From: Cynocephalus volans
Taxonomy: Eukaryota > Chordata > Mammalia > Dermoptera > Cynocephalidae
DNA: 64,000 nt
Assembly (NCBI RefSeq): GCF_027409185.1
Contig: NC_084462.1
Span: 27,627,577-27,691,576 of the forward strand
Direction: 5' to 3'
Position numbers and translations under genes: made by a program. Below are positions 12,454 to 46,200 of the stretch, in pieces; positions within the stretch are counted from its first letter, which is position 1; each line of letters begins with the position of its first letter. The notes under the pieces are model-generated. The model was not told where the DNA came from and did no database searches. It saw nothing but the letters and a program-made list of their open reading frames with translations.

Positions 12454-12689
12454 TTGCTATTTTTTAGTTTGTTAGTCTTTTTCAGTTTTAAATATTAGCT
12501 GTTGATCTTCCTCAATGGAAGATGAGGACTTAGCCCTCTCATGTTCCCCCATAAACACCACACACATCCACAAACATATTCCCCAAATAATTATATTGCA
12601 ATTGTTTCAATCAATATGCAGTATATAACTTATGATTATGTATTACAGATGGCCCAAGTAGTGAACTGATTACACTTCCCTTCTTGTTT

Positions 12690-13010
12690 TCCCTGGATTG
12701 CTTCAGTCTTTTACTTGGTTTTCTCTGTATCTACAAGTCACTTCTCCATCCTCAGACTATCACCTCTCAATATGTGCGAACACCTCAAATGGGCAATGTC
12801 CTTCCACTGTCTCCCCACCTCCTTTCTCTTTCCTCTCCGTATTTTCCACACCGTGTCACTCTCCTGTTCACAGCTTCCAATGGCTCCTAAAGCTACCAGA
12901 GTAAAACCAAACTCTGGCCTGACCTGCAAGACCTTCCACAATCTGTCCTCAATATTTCTACTACTTCCCTCAAACTCCTTACTCGTTGGCAAAACCTGGG
13001 CTTATGTAGG
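12690..13010 (+). repeat. LINE-2 remnant
   Basis: Contains CAGCTTCCAATGGCTCCTAA, then TGGCCTGACCTGCAAGACCT, an L2 pattern. Confidence 0.6.
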
Positions 13011-13196
13011 TTTGTAAATACTATTCTCCCCTAAAAGATGTTCATTCTGATTTATGAAATTATTTATATGGAAAGTTCCACTAAGTTAATTACATATTAA
13101 ATCACCTTTATTGAAAAGAACCGAATTACATTAAATAAGAGCTCTCCCAGAAAAGTGGGCATAATGGTGATACATAATAACCAATACCCCTTAGAA

Positions 13197-13419
13197 CAGT
13201 GGTTCTCAACCAGGGGTGATTTGGTTCCCCAGGGGACACTTTGCAATGCCTGGAGACATTTTTGGCTGTCACAACTTGGGGAGGGGGTTGTATGGTGCTA
13301 CTGGCATTTAATGAGTAGAAGACAGGGATGCTGTTAAACATCCTACGGTGCAGAGGACAGTCCCCCATAACAAAGAATTATGCCTACAATGTCAATAGTG
13401 CAGAGATTGAGAATCCCTG
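13197..13419 (+). mobile_element. hAT-Charlie non-autonomous DNA transposon, MER5A-like
   Basis: Starts CAGTGGTTCTCAACCAGGGG and ends GAGATTGAGAATCCCTG, complementary hAT ends. A near 8-bp duplication CCTTAGAA/CCTTAAAA flanks it. Confidence 0.85.
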
Positions 13420-13779
13420 CCTTAAAATAATGGGCATGCATAGGTAAATAAGCAAGCTGCAAACTAATAAACCTTTAAAAACAAACAAGATACCCATTCA
13501 CCCAACTCCCAAAAAAGGTTCTTCGAGACTAGAGACTTAAATGTACGATCTAGATTAGATCCTGGACCTGGGGGGGTGGGAAAAACTGCTATAAGTACAT
13601 TATTGGGACAACTGGGGAAATTTGAATATGTTCATACTAAGATTATTGTATCACTTTTAAATTTTTTTTTCATTGCTAAATTTCTCGAGTTATGATTATG
13701 GTACTCTGGTCATGTTGCAGAATGTCTTTGTTCTTAAAAGATACAAGCTCAAGTATATAGGGGTGAAGTGTCTATCTTG

Positions 13780-13935
13780 GTCTGTTTGTGCTACTATAAC
13801 AAAATACCCGAGACTGAATAATTTATAGAGAACAGAATTTTATTTTCTCACAGTTCTGGAGGCTGGGAAGTCCAAGATCAAGGCACCAGCGGGTTTGGTT
13901 GTCTGGTGAGGGATGCTGTCTGCTTCCTAACATCC
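13780..13935 (+). repeat. Fragment resembling a MaLR internal region
   Basis: Reads ATAACAAAATACCCGAGACT, then TTCTCACAGTTCTGGAGGCT and GGGAAGTCCAAGATCAAGGC, a common old primate/mammal repeat start. A second, more diverged copy lies at about 44.68-45.20 kb. Confidence 0.5.
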
Positions 13936-14309
13936 AGACAAAATTTTCAAGGCCCAGCTCCAACGCCACCTCTTCTACAAGTATAAACCTATAATCTCAA
14001 AGCCTCCAAGATTTGACTCCAGACCATCAACGACCTTCTCTACCACACCAGACTATAAACTCCTTAAAGGCACAGACTACATACGTGACAGTTGTGCTTG
14101 ACAGAGAACCCAGGACAAACATTTACAAATATTTGTAACATTATGTCATTTTCCAGGATGACAAGTCACATAGGCATGGATCCCGTGCACTCACCTTTTC
14201 CATACTCCAGTGTTCTCTTGTGCAAAATTCATTAAGCTTTGTTGATCTTCCTTAGCACTCACCCACATTCAATGTATTTAGAAAGGTGGGCTCATTGTAT
14301 TTTCCTTAG

Positions 14310-14459
14310 TAATTTTTTTTTTTTTTTTTTTTTTAAAGATGACCGGTAAGGGGATCGTAACCCTTGACTTGGTGTTGTCAGCACCATGCTCACCCAATGA
14401 GCTAATCGGCCATCCCTATATGGGATCAGAACCCGGGCGAGTGAGCCACTGGCCGGCCC
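14310..14459 (-). repeat. SINE dimer
   Basis: Minus-strand GGGCCGGCCAGTGGCTCACT to GACCGGTCATC; duplication TTTCCTTAGTAATTT. Confidence 0.85.
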
Positions 14460-15254
14460 TTTCCTTAGTAATTTAAATATGCATATGTTTTAGGCCTACC
14501 ACTGCCCAAAGGGAATTTACAAGTTATTTGTAAACAACTGTGGTCATTCTTTGACTTTTCCTCTTCTCTTTTTCTTCTCATCCTCCTAACATTTACCCCA
14601 TCAAGATTCCAGGATGGTGACTTTCTTAGGAGAGTATCAGTGAAGTGTTACTAAAGTAGAAGTCAATGAAGAAGAGAAGCATTCCAGTATATCGTTTTCA
14701 TCATCCAACACATTCCTTATGGGCTCTACTCCAGCACTTACCACACTATGTTCTGTCTAGTTCCATGTAGAGGTCTATCTCCCTACCCAGTCTATGGGGC
14801 CTCCTGAGGGACAGGATTCCTGACCTCCTCTGTGTTCTCAGTCTAACCACCTGGCCACAAAGTAACCATGAACCCCAATTGCTGACTAATTTTTCTCTCC
14901 TGCTTCTCTTTTGTGAAATTTGATTTCAGTAATTCTCTTTCCATTTATAGAAATCTTATTTGGTTCTTTTTCAAGTCATTTTCTACAGTCTCTTATTCAT
15001 TATACGTTCAATACCTTCCTTTGTTTAAACATATTAAAACATACTTATTTATCTGTGACATTCATTTGACAACTTGATAGCACATGTGATGTGAAATTTT
15101 TAAAGAAAAAACAAACTAGGGATGACAAAATACACTTGGAGAACTTGGAGATTTGTCACATTCATGACACCTGGGGCCCCTATTAGAAAGGAGAGGAATC
15201 ACTTCAGGGAATACTGAAATTCTTGAGCATATAGAATATAGAATTCTTTACAGC

Positions 15255-15548
15255 CATGATTCTATCATTTTCCTTAGGAATCAGGAAGAAAAAGGAACTC
15301 ACTAAGGACAGAAGGCAGATCTGTGGTTGCCGAGGTCTGGGGGGAGGGGAGAAAGGGGAGGAAGGGACTGCCAATTGGACAAGAGGTTTCCGTTTGGGGT
15401 AATAAAAACGTTCAGAGCTAGGTAGCTGTGATGACTGCACAACATCATAAATGTACTTAGTATCAATCAACTGTACATTTTCAAATAGTTAAAATGGTAA
15501 CTTTGATGTCATGTGTATTTTACCACAATTTTTAAAAAGTTAAAATAA
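15255..15548 (+). repeat. LINE-1 3' UTR remnant
   Basis: Contains AGATCTGTGGTTGCCGAGGT, GGGGTAATAAAAACGTTCAG and a terminal TGTGTATTTTACCACAATTT, typical of old mammalian L1 3' ends. Confidence 0.75.
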
Positions 15549-15849
15549 CTCATGTCCAAACTTACTTACTATGCTTAAAAAAAAAAAAAGAACTCACGAA
15601 CCTCCTAAGCACCTGGGGCTGTGGAAAACACATCCATTGGTTGCAGTCAGTACACGCAGAGACCGAAGTATTATTCGAACTACATGACAACTTCACAGGC
15701 AGTCTCGAAATTATTCTCATAAGGAAGTGCACTCTGTGGGAGTAATAAAGCAATCGGCAGGGCCCAACCCACAGTGACTTCACAAGCACTCAGCCACCAC
15801 CACCCCCAGCCCCTACCCCCACAACCTTCAAAAATGAAGCACTCAGATA

Positions 15850-16822
15850 CCAAAGAAGACATATTTCAAATAGTTTAATTTTAAAAATATTCTATTCAGT
15901 GCTAAAATATGTCTTCACTCACTGTTGCCCATTTTCATTTTCTTAAACTTTTTGAAACAAAAAATAAAATCACAAAGTTCAATTAAACATGCAGATTTCA
16001 AAGAAAAGGAAACTTTCTAGAAACTCTGAGCTGAAGGAGTAATGTGGGGGACAGGTACTGCTGTCAGAACTTCAAATACTTGCTGGGGCAGTTTGTGGCA
16101 GGAGGCAGGGGATCCTGGAATAAAATGTATAGGTGAAAACAGAGAAAGCTGTGAGCGTGTGTGTATGTTAGGGAAAGGGGATGGTTATGGCAATGCCCAA
16201 ATGCAATTAAGAGGCCCAAAAGAGGCAGGACAACCTCAGGAACGGGCAGAAGCGCCAGGATAACAAGAAATCTATATGGACTTTCTGCCTTCATGTGGAG
16301 CAAAACCCTTGCCTTCCTGGAGGGGGGTTCTTCCCTTCCCTCCGAAGTCTCTACCCAGTCATTCTCCAACAGCAGCCTACAGGGCCCCTAGCCCTATGGG
16401 AAAGCCCATGAATCTACAGTCTCCATTCAAGTTCAAGTAAGCCTAGGTGCTCTCTTCTCTAGAGGGCACCTTCCACATCTCTTTCTTCTCAGAGAAGTGC
16501 CAGCAGCTCAGTCCAGAGGTTCTGGAGCAGAGACTGCTACCTGGAGGTGACAGATGAATATTGGGATGGCTGATGCTCCAGCCTACTTGGGGTGCAAAAA
16601 GGACATGAATGCTCTTCTTCTCAAGAGCAAGCAGACACAGGTGCCAGGGATGGGGAGATGATGCTACATCCCCAAGTCCTATGTCAGCCTTCCAGCCCAG
16701 AAGGCTCATATGTGCAGGCTCTGGACCCCAGTGCTTGCCCTTACCCCAGCAACACAGCTCGGCCAGAACCAGAATGCAATAAATAGAGGCAGGGGCCAGG
16801 AGGCGAAGGGCGTGGGGACGTG
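15850..16822 (-). other. BCL7B: Probable BCL7B 3' untranslated region
   Basis: Sequence after the stop has no further splice signal. The first good poly(A) hexamer on this strand is ATTAAA at 15879-15874, followed by a T-rich tract, giving a 3' UTR of about 1 kb. No AATAAA occurs between it and the stop. The end point is inferred; transcript data would fix it. Confidence 0.45.
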
Positions 16823-38760
<21,938 letters not shown>

Positions 38761-38849
38761 CAGGGGGTTCGGAGGTCGGCACCTTCCAGCTATGGCCAGA
38801 ATCGTTGCAACAACACAGTTTATGGAGTTGACCTGCTGCCTCTCATGTC

Positions 38850-39060
38850 TAGCGCCCTTGCTCCCCAAATATACTGCTGTGTTCTAACCACAGGGAATTT
38901 CACACCATTCTTCAGGATGCCTTCAGGCCTTTGCACACACGTTTCCCACCTGGAGTTCTCTCTTATCTCTCCACCTGATGAACTAACTACTTTTCCAACA
39001 TCCAGTTCAAACTCTGGCCTTTCAGGTTCCATCCTTGTTCTTACTTAGCACTCGTACTTC
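38850..39060 (+). repeat. LINE-2 remnant
   Basis: CTTCAGGCCTTTGCACACAC and TTCCCACCTGGAGTTC... are typical L2 text. Confidence 0.6.
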
Positions 39061-40308
39061 ACTGTCTCATTTAATTCAGCGACTGTTGATGAAACAATGC
39101 TTATTTGCAAAGCTTGGTTCTTGATGCAAGGCTCTGTACCAAGAGTTTAGGACGTGAATGTTTTTGCATTCAAAGAACTTTTAGTTTCGTACGTAGAACA
39201 TGCAGACCAGAGAACAGGTATTTAAAATGCCATTTGATAAATGCTAGGCTGAGGGAAGTACAAGATGCTATAACAACCCAAACGTAGAAAAAGTACCCTT
39301 GAGCTGACCTCTGAAAATAGGGTAGATGCTGTTGCTCCAAGGCCTGTGTCCACAGACGCTGTAGATGCACAATAAGTGTTTGGGTGAATGTTGAATCTTC
39401 AGGGCAGCTGCCTTGCTCTTTGTTCCTGCCCACTTGAAGGCAGGCATTTATTGATGCCTGCAGTATGGAGGAAGGGTCTTATAGCAGCTGTTTCAGGGGA
39501 CATGCAGGAAGCAGGTTGGTTGTGGCTGCTTCTCTCACCTCTAGATACACCTCCTTCTGTATACCCCAGAGAAATGCCTAGCCAACCCTGAACTTGACAA
39601 CAGTCTCAGATAATGAATGTCAGCCTTCCATGATCCACCAACATCATGGCTTGATAAGTATATGTCGTCTTGCTGGTGAGGGGGGGCAGGAATAGCTTCT
39701 GTCTAACTGCGGTGTTAAAGAGGTGGACCTGCATATGGAGGGAAAGGAAGATTCTAGAAATAACGGGATCTGTTTCTCAAGCCCAACTGAGAACTTGCTG
39801 TATGCCCTACAGGGGCGGACACTGGGTGACAAAGATGACTAAGACACACTCCCTGCCCTTGAGGCAAAGATGAGGAAAGCAATGGGAAAATGAGAAACAC
39901 AGCAGAAAATGACAAGTGCCATGAGAGAGGCCAGCTCTTGAGACTTCCGCAGTTCTGTTCATGGTCCCCCTGGTTCAGGTACACAGCCCAACACCTGGCA
40001 GTTATGTCCAACTTCTCTCTATCCCCTGTCAAAGTCCTCTCCGGCCTCCCCTTGAGGTTCTCACCCATAGCTTCTCACTGCTCCACAGCCCATTGCTCCT
40101 CCCAGCCACACTAGCCTCCTGCATCCATCTGTCCTCCAGCCCACCCTTGAGCAAACGCCTGCCCTGAAGTCCCAGGGATCCCCACATTTCCTCCCCATAT
40201 TTGTCCACTGGGCCTACATTTCCCACCTCATCTCCCATTGGAGTGATATGGGGAAGGCTTTAGGGAAGGGGAGGCACTGAGGTTGGGTATTCATTCATTT
40301 GATGAATT

Positions 40309-40477
40309 TTTTTTATTTTTTCAAAAGATGACTGGTAAGGGGATCTTAACCCTTGGCTTGGTGTTGTCAGCACCACACTCAGCCAGGGAGCTAACCGGCC
40401 ATCCCTAGATAGGATCTGAACCCGTGGCCTTGCTGTTATCAGCACCGCACTCTCCCGAGTGAACCAAAGGCCGGCCC
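40309..40477 (-). repeat. SINE dimer
   Basis: Minus-strand dimer; flanks TCATTTGATGAAT and TCATTTAATGAAT. Confidence 0.85.
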
Positions 40478-40479
40478 TC

Positions 40480-40995
40480 ATTTAATGAATATTTAATGAG
40501 CACCTACTGAATGCCAGGCTTTGTTCTAGGTGCCAGAGATATTCAGTGAACAAAACAAAATGGACCTTCATAGAGCTATGTAAAAGAAATAAATAACAAG
40601 CAAGATAGCCAAGTAAAGTAGTATCTCAAGTGGTGACGAATGCTCTGGAGAAAAATTAACTGGGGAAGGAGCGTATGGAGTGTGTGTGGGGACAGATATT
40701 GCAGTCTTAGGGTGGCCAGAGAGGGCTGCATTGAGAAGATAACATTTGAGGAAAGACCTTAAGGAGGTGAGGGAGTGAGCCATGTAAAATATGAGGGATA
40801 GGTGTTCCAGGTGGAGAGACCTAAAGTGAAAAGGCCCTGAGGCAGGAGCTTGACTGAGTGTCTTCAGATGGGCAAGGAGGCAAGTGTAGTTGGACCAGAG
40901 ATAGCAAAGGGTGGAATTGTAGGAGGTGAGGTCAGAGAATTAATGCGAGGATGTGTGTGAACTGATGGGATGTTGTAGGCCACTGTAGCTTTTAC
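40480..40995 (+). repeat. Old dispersed mammalian repeat (unnamed here)
   Basis: Opens TTTAATGAGCACCTACTGAA, then has GAGGGCTGCATTGAGAAGAT and GGCCCTGAGGCAGGAGCTTG. Further partial copies lie at about 34.64-35.20, 36.55-37.08 and 52.55-53.62 kb. Confidence 0.5.
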
Positions 40996-41191
40996 TTTGA
41001 GTGAGAAGCAAAGCTATTGCCTTAAATGCAAGTTGCCCAAGGCAGAGATCTGGGCTGCCCCCTATCCTGTTAGCATGGGCTTTCCACATAGGAAATGTCA
41101 AGGTGTGATTTTTTTTTTTTAAAAAAAAGGAAAGGTGTCAACAGAGGGCATTTGTGTAGCCGGGAAAAAGTAGATGGTAAGTACCCATTTT

Positions 41192-41240
41192 TTTTTTTTT
41201 TGCAGCTGGCCAGTACAGGTATCGAACCCTGGACTGGTGT
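41192..41240 (-). repeat. 5'-truncated SINE
   Basis: Poly(T) then GCAGCTGGCCAGTACAGGTA and TCGAACCCTGG. Confidence 0.7.
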
Positions 41241-41437
41241 CCACTTTGATCACTCTCCTTAAGTTAATCACAGTTTCAAATTCTTTTACTTGTTCATTTG
41301 CTCTTTACCATCTGCTACTCCCTAAAATGTCAGCCCTATGTGAGTAGGTACCCTGTCGTCACGTTCACCATTGTATCCCTTCATGCCTTAGCACAGCCTT
41401 TGGCTCAGAGGATCTACTTAAAAAAAGTTATTGAGCG

Positions 41438-41564
41438 GGCCGAGCCCGTGGCTCACTCGGGAGAGTGCAGCGCTGGGAGCGCGGCAACGCTCCCGCCGCG
41501 GGTTCGGATCCTATATAGGAATGACCGGTGCACTCACTGGCTGAGTGCCGGTCATAAAAAAAAA
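41438..41564 (+). repeat. SINE dimer, second head type
   Basis: GGCCGAGCCCGTGGCTCACT with CTGGGAGCGCGGCAACGCTC; duplication AAAAAAGTTATTGAGCG. Confidence 0.9.
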
Positions 41565-41739
41565 AAAAAAGTTATTGAGCGAATGAACACTGTTCTTTCC
41601 CAAAGGCTCTCTTTCATGCCCACTATCAGCTGTTTTCTCCCTTTCTGCCCTGTGCACATTATCTTTAAATCATACCACTTTGTCAGAGCAATTTAGCTCT
41701 ATTGCAACATGCACAGTTGCCCTCCCAAACAGCACACAT

Positions 41740-41956
41740 ATGAAGGTACTTCAGAAAGTCTGCAGCGGGCTGGCTGTTTAACTCACACAGTTATAGTATG
41801 GTGCTGATAACACAGGGATCAAATCCCCATGCTAGCCATCTGCCCAAAAAGAAAAGTCTGTGGAAAATAGAATTGAAAGATAATATGAATCTTTCCCATG
41901 AACTTTTTTTTTTGTGGCCGGATGACCCATGAGCTTTCGGAAGTACCCTTGTACAC
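41740..41956. mobile_element. Palindromic mariner-like MITE, interrupted
   Basis: Same ends as the 17.7-kb copy (GAAGGTACTTCAGAAAGTCT and TTTCGGAAGTACCCTTGTA). A SINE (41766-41853) and a short SINE-tail insert (41906-41924) are inside it. Confidence 0.6.
41766..41853 (+). repeat. tRNA-like SINE monomer
   Basis: GCGGGCTGGCTGTTTAACTC to GCCATCTGCC, inside a MITE. Confidence 0.75.
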
Positions 41957-42119
41957 CCCAAGCCTAGCACACCTTTGATAAGCATGTCTCTTTTCAACCC
42001 TTTTCATAGCTCTCTGTTGCCTGAGTTCAAACTCATACCATAGCATTACAGGTCACTCAGGGCCCCAAGCGTGACCTGCATCACAGAGATAAGAAAATTG
42101 GGGAACAAATTCTCATTCA

Positions 42120-42440
42120 GCATTCCAGCTCAGCCATTTACTCGTCGGTTGCTTGTGTAGGTCACCTAAGCACTCTGAATCCCAGGGTGTTGTTTTGTTC
42201 TTTTTTTTCCCCCTGTGAAATGAGTTCCATAATTTTTTTCTTTTTTTTTTTTTTTTGGCGGCTGGTCACGACAGAGATTGAACCCTGGATCTTGGTATTA
42301 TCAGCACCATGCTCTAACCAACTGAGCTAACCGGCCAGCCCAGAGTTCGATAATAATGGCTCTTTATTTCATGGGGATGTGGTGAGGATCTGGTGAGGTA
42401 GGGAGTGGATAAGCTTTACAAACTGTAAAGTGCCTTGCAG
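42120..42440 (+). repeat. MIR split by a SINE
   Basis: MIR text (CAGCTCAGCCATTTACTCGT, CCCTGTGAAATGAGTTCC) continues after the SINE at 42240-42340 as ATAATAATGGCTCTTTATTT. Confidence 0.6.
42240..42340 (-). repeat. tRNA-like SINE monomer
   Basis: Minus-strand GGGCTGGCCGGTTAGCTCAG to poly(A); one of the best tRNA-like copies; inserted in a MIR. Confidence 0.85.
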
Positions 42441-42705
42441 GCAGGAATACTCTTTTTGGCTTCCAGTGCCACTGCTCCTACCTGTACCCTTAGTTCCAGC
42501 TGAACAAAATCTGTTCCTTGTTCCCTAAACAGACTTTGCCAGTTTCCACCTCTGTGCTACTACCCACGCTGTATAGTATAACCCCTGAGGAACGCCCCTC
42601 CCTCTGCTAACCCACTCACTACCCCTCTTGAAATACCCATCTTTCAAGACTCAGCCTCCTCCACAATTGTTCCAAAGGCATGCAAACTCACCTTTACTCA
42701 GGCCC

Positions 42706-43133
42706 TGTAGTGGATTGAATTATGTCCCCCAAAATCTGAAGCTTGAATTGTGTCCCCAAGTTTTATGTATTAGAAACTTAGCCCCTACTGTGACTGTTAA
42801 CAGAGTGGGAAATCCTATTATGGTAATTGAAAGGTGGAGCCTTGAAGAGGTGATTAGATTGTAGGACCATGCAGTGGTGAATGGATTAAAAATGGTGGCC
42901 AGGGGCGTGGTTCTGAGGGCTTTAAAAGAAGAGGAGAGTCTGTCTTTCTCTCTGCTCTCTCTGCTCTCTCTGCTTCTACCATCTTGCAATGTGAGACCCC
43001 TGGGTCACTGTCAACACCACAGGTGGACTTTGGACTTCCCAGCCTCAGAAACTATAAGCAATAAATTTCATTTTCTTTACAAATCACCTAGTTTCAGGTA
43101 TTTTGTTATAAGCAACATAGACAGACTAATACA
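42706..43133 (+). mobile_element. Solo LTR, MaLR (MST/MLT1) type
   Basis: Begins TGTAGTGGATTGAATTATGT and ends ACAGACTAATACA, the TG...CA ends of an LTR, with an exact 5-bp direct repeat GGCCC on both sides (42701-42705, 43134-43138). An AATAAA lies near 43063. The pattern is that of ERVL-MaLR LTRs. There is no internal coding region. Confidence 0.8.
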
Positions 43134-43794
43134 GGCCCCAGAGAGCATTTGGTTCACCTCTCTCAGCCCTTTCCTTTTATTTTACCTCCCAAAGAGCTCA
43201 CTCGCTGGGGCTGCTTCAGTGGAGGACAGGGCCTGAAGAACCTGGTGATTCCCATAGGTCCAGCCTGGAACCCTGTGTGTTCGTCTCCCATACCAGTGCC
43301 TACGGAAACCTATTGGAAGGGGAGCCTCATGGAGTAAGATCATGAATATGCCGACGTCCCTCTCTTTCCCCCTTCTTGGATTGTGTTAAAAGCCCTGTTA
43401 AAAAGAATAGAGGACTAGAATCACTGCCTCCCTCTTTTCTCTGAAAGCTACTTTGGAAGGCCACAGAGGCCCAAGAAACAGTTTGAGGAGCAAAGAAAAC
43501 CTGCAGGAGTTGTGAAGGACTGCCTGTGCCTTCTTTAAGCAGCAATAATGAACTCCCTGGAATTCATTGAGAGGTTCTATGGGTAAAAATAGAAATGGTT
43601 CAGGGAGGCCTCCGAAATATTCACAGGTGGTGACTACGAGGAAGTGAGAAACAGGAGTATAGCCAGTGAAGCCCAGGAAGCAGCAGACAGAGCCCAATGC
43701 TGCCCCCAACCGGGAGGACCACCCAGGAGTATGTTAAAATGCAGTCCTGGGCCCTGTCCTGGAGGTTTTGTCTCCGTAGTGGCTTAGGCAAGTG

Positions 43795-44190
43795 TATTTT
43801 ATTTTATTTTAACTTCTCAATATACATTGTAGTTGATTTTCGTGACCCTTTACCTGTTCCTCTTTCCCTCCTGCCTCTCTCCTCTCCCACCCACTTCATA
43901 TCTGTTCACTTGTCTTAACAAGTTCAAAGATTGTTGTGATTGTTGTGTCTTCTTCCCTCCCCCCAGTTTGTGTATTTATTTATTTACTTTTAGCTCCCAC
44001 AAATAAATGAGAACATGTGGTATTTCTCTTTCTGTGCCTGACTTGTTTCACTTAATATAATTTTCTCTAAGTCCATCCATGTTGTTGCGAATGGTAGTAT
44101 TTCATTCTTTTTTATAGCAGAGTAGAATTCCATTGTGTAGATATACCACAGTTTCCTTATCCACTCATCTGTTATTTTCATACTTTTATT
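43795..44190 (-). repeat. LINE-1 ORF2 3' remnant
   Basis: The minus frame reads ...WYIYTMEFYSAIKKNE and ILPFATTWMDLEKIILSETS, the conserved L1 ORF2 C-terminal region, ending in an IC-type tail. Confidence 0.85.
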
Positions 44191-44194
44191 TTAA

Positions 44195-44340
44195 TATAAA
44201 ACACATGCACACACTAGAAAACTAAAAGAGTACAAGGATGTTGTAATTGTTGAACTGGGTGATGGATATATGAGAGTTCATTATACTGTCCTCTCTACTT
44301 TTGTATATTCTGAAACTTTCCGTAATAAGACTTTTTTGAA
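44195..44340 (+). repeat. LINE-1 (L1M-type) 3' end remnant
   Basis: Contains GGTGATGGATATATGAGAGT and TTCATTATACTGTCC..., a common L1M 3' terminal pattern. Confidence 0.5.
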
Positions 44341-44679
44341 GGTATACAGTGAAGTTCAAAGGTTTAAAAAAAAAAAAAAAAAGACAGTCCGTCCTTTATT
44401 CCCTCCCTGGTCCCACAGTCAACCCGTTCCCCACCAATGATCTCAACCTGGCTGCGCCTGGAGAGCTTACATGCCCCACACTGCCTTCTCTCTCAAGTTC
44501 TGATTTCAGGGTTTATAGCCTGGACATTGGGATTGGATTTTTAAGCTTTTTAGAGGGCAGTAATGTATAGCCAAGGTTGAGAGCCACTGGTCCATGCATT
44601 TACAAGCATACATCTTCCTTTGTCTTTCCACACAAATTGCAGCACACTCTATGCATTATTCTGTACCTAGATATTTTAC

Positions 44680-45205
44680 ATGTCATCTCATTGTATTTGT
44701 TTTCTGTTGCTACTGTGATGAATTACCACATATTTAGTGGCTTAAAACAGCACAAACATTTATCTTGTAGATCAGAAGTCTGACATGGATCTCACTGGGC
44801 TAAGATCAAGGTACCTGCTGCATGCATTCCTTCCTGAAGGCTCTAGGGGAGAATCTGTTTGCTTTCCTCTTCAAGCTTTTAGAGGATGCCACTTTCCTTG
44901 GTTCGGGGCCCCTTCGTCCATTCACAAAGCAGAGAAGCAATGTCAGGTTGTTTCATCTTCATGCTGTCATCTCTGGTTCTCTCTTCTGCCTTCTTCTTCC
45001 ACTTTTAAGGAAGTTGTGTCCCTGTGACTACATTGGGCACTTCAGATAATCTAGATCAATCTCCCTCTTTTAAAGCCAGCTAATTAGCAACCTTAATTCC
45101 ACCTGCCAACTTAATTCCCTTTGGCATGAAACCCAACAAATTTCCAGGTTTCAGAAATTAGGATGAGGACATCTTTGGGGAACCATTATTTTATTACCAC
45201 ATCAT
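44680..45205 (+). repeat. Fragment resembling a MaLR internal region
   Basis: Contains GAATTACCACATATTTAGTG, AAGCAGAGAAGCAATGTC and a 3' part with AACCTTAATTCCACCTGCC. Family name uncertain. Confidence 0.45.
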
Positions 45206-45280
45206 AGAGATTTGTCCATATTTCCAAGGGAAAATATATTTAATGTATTTTTAATCATGTCATTTTGATCATATTTAAAG

Positions 45281-45455
45281 TATTTTTTTTTTTTTTTTTT
45301 AAAGATGACCGGTAAGGGGATCTTAACCCTTGACTTGGTGTTGTCAGCACCACGCTCACCCAGTGAGCGAACTGGCCATCCCTATATGGGATCTGAACCC
45401 GTGGCCTTCGTGTTATCAGCACCACACTCTCCCGAGTGAGCCACAGGCCGGCCCT
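45281..45455 (-). repeat. SINE dimer
   Basis: Minus-strand dimer; duplication TAAAGTATTTTTT. Confidence 0.9.
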
Positions 45456-45471
45456 AAAGTATTTTTTAAAA

Positions 45472-45597
45472 GGGCCGAGCCCGTGGCGCACTTGGTAGAG
45501 TGCTGCGCTGGGAGCGCAGCGACGCTCCCGCCGCCAGTTCGGATCCTATATAGGACTGACCAGTCACGAAAAAACGACAAAAAATAAAAAAATAAAA
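45472..45597 (+). repeat. SINE, second head type, shortened 3' unit
   Basis: GGGCCGAGCCCGTGGCGCAC; the 3' unit is reduced to ACTGACCAGTCACG. Confidence 0.8.
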
Positions 45598-45615
45598 ATA
45601 AAAGATGATCTGAGG

Positions 45616-45772
45616 GCTGGCCAGTGGCTCACTTGGGAGAGTGTGGTGCTGATAACACCAAGGCCATGGGTTCGGATCCCGATATAGGGATGGCCAGTTA
45701 GCTCACTTGGGAGAGCATGGTGCTGACAACACCAAGTCAAGGGTTAAGATCCCCTTACCCAGTCATCTTTTT
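45616..45772 (+). repeat. SINE dimer
   Basis: GGGCTGGCCAGTGGCTCACT dimer; duplication AAAAGATGATCTGA. Confidence 0.85.
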
Positions 45773-46059
45773 TTAAAAAAATTAAAAAATAAAAGATGAT
45801 CTGATGTGCGGCCCAGTTTGGGAGCCAAACCTCTCTGAGTGAACCTGTTCTCTCTTCTTCTCCAGCCCCTGTTGCTGCTGCCAAACCCCTCTGCACAGGA
45901 TTCTGTAATATCCTGTCCCTGGGTATTCTCATTTCATCACTTCTGAGTGTCAGGTACTGTACTGGGCATACGTCTGTGTCTCACTGATGGCAGGCAAGCA
46001 CATTCCAGCCTGTGTCATGGGTACAGGCACAGCTGGGAGGCTGCATACCAGTGATTTGA

Positions 46060-46200
46060 GCACATGTACTAGGGTGGAGCCAGATTAGGAAAGTCCCTTA
46101 ACCTCTGTTTCTCAGTTTCACCATCTGTAAAATGGAAATAGCAATAATATCTACCCAATAAGGTTGTGGTGAAGTTTAAATAGTCCAATGTGTATCTAGA
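46060..46200 (+). repeat. MIR
   Basis: AACCTCTGTTTCTCAGTTTC followed by ACCATCTGTAAAATGGAAAT, the MIR 3' core. Weaker MIR copies lie at about 20.80-20.91, 47.94-48.06 and 58.50-58.56 kb. Confidence 0.7.

Larger units (their letters stand above)
9960..15850. other. Intergenic region BAZ1B-BCL7B
   Basis: No exon recognised. Contents: SINEs (10.3-10.6 and 14.3 kb), L2 fragments (about 11.65-11.88 and 12.69-13.01 kb), a MER2-like Tigger element, a MER5A-like hAT element, a fragment resembling a MaLR internal region (about 13.78-13.93 kb) and an L1 3' end (15.25-15.55 kb). The rest is AT-rich unique-looking sequence. Confidence 0.7.

Noticed and set aside
42240-42340. Possible real tRNA gene (tRNA-Ile-like)
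   Set aside because: It has A and B boxes but a poly(A) tail, flanking target-type repeats and dozens of diverged relatives, so it is a SINE.
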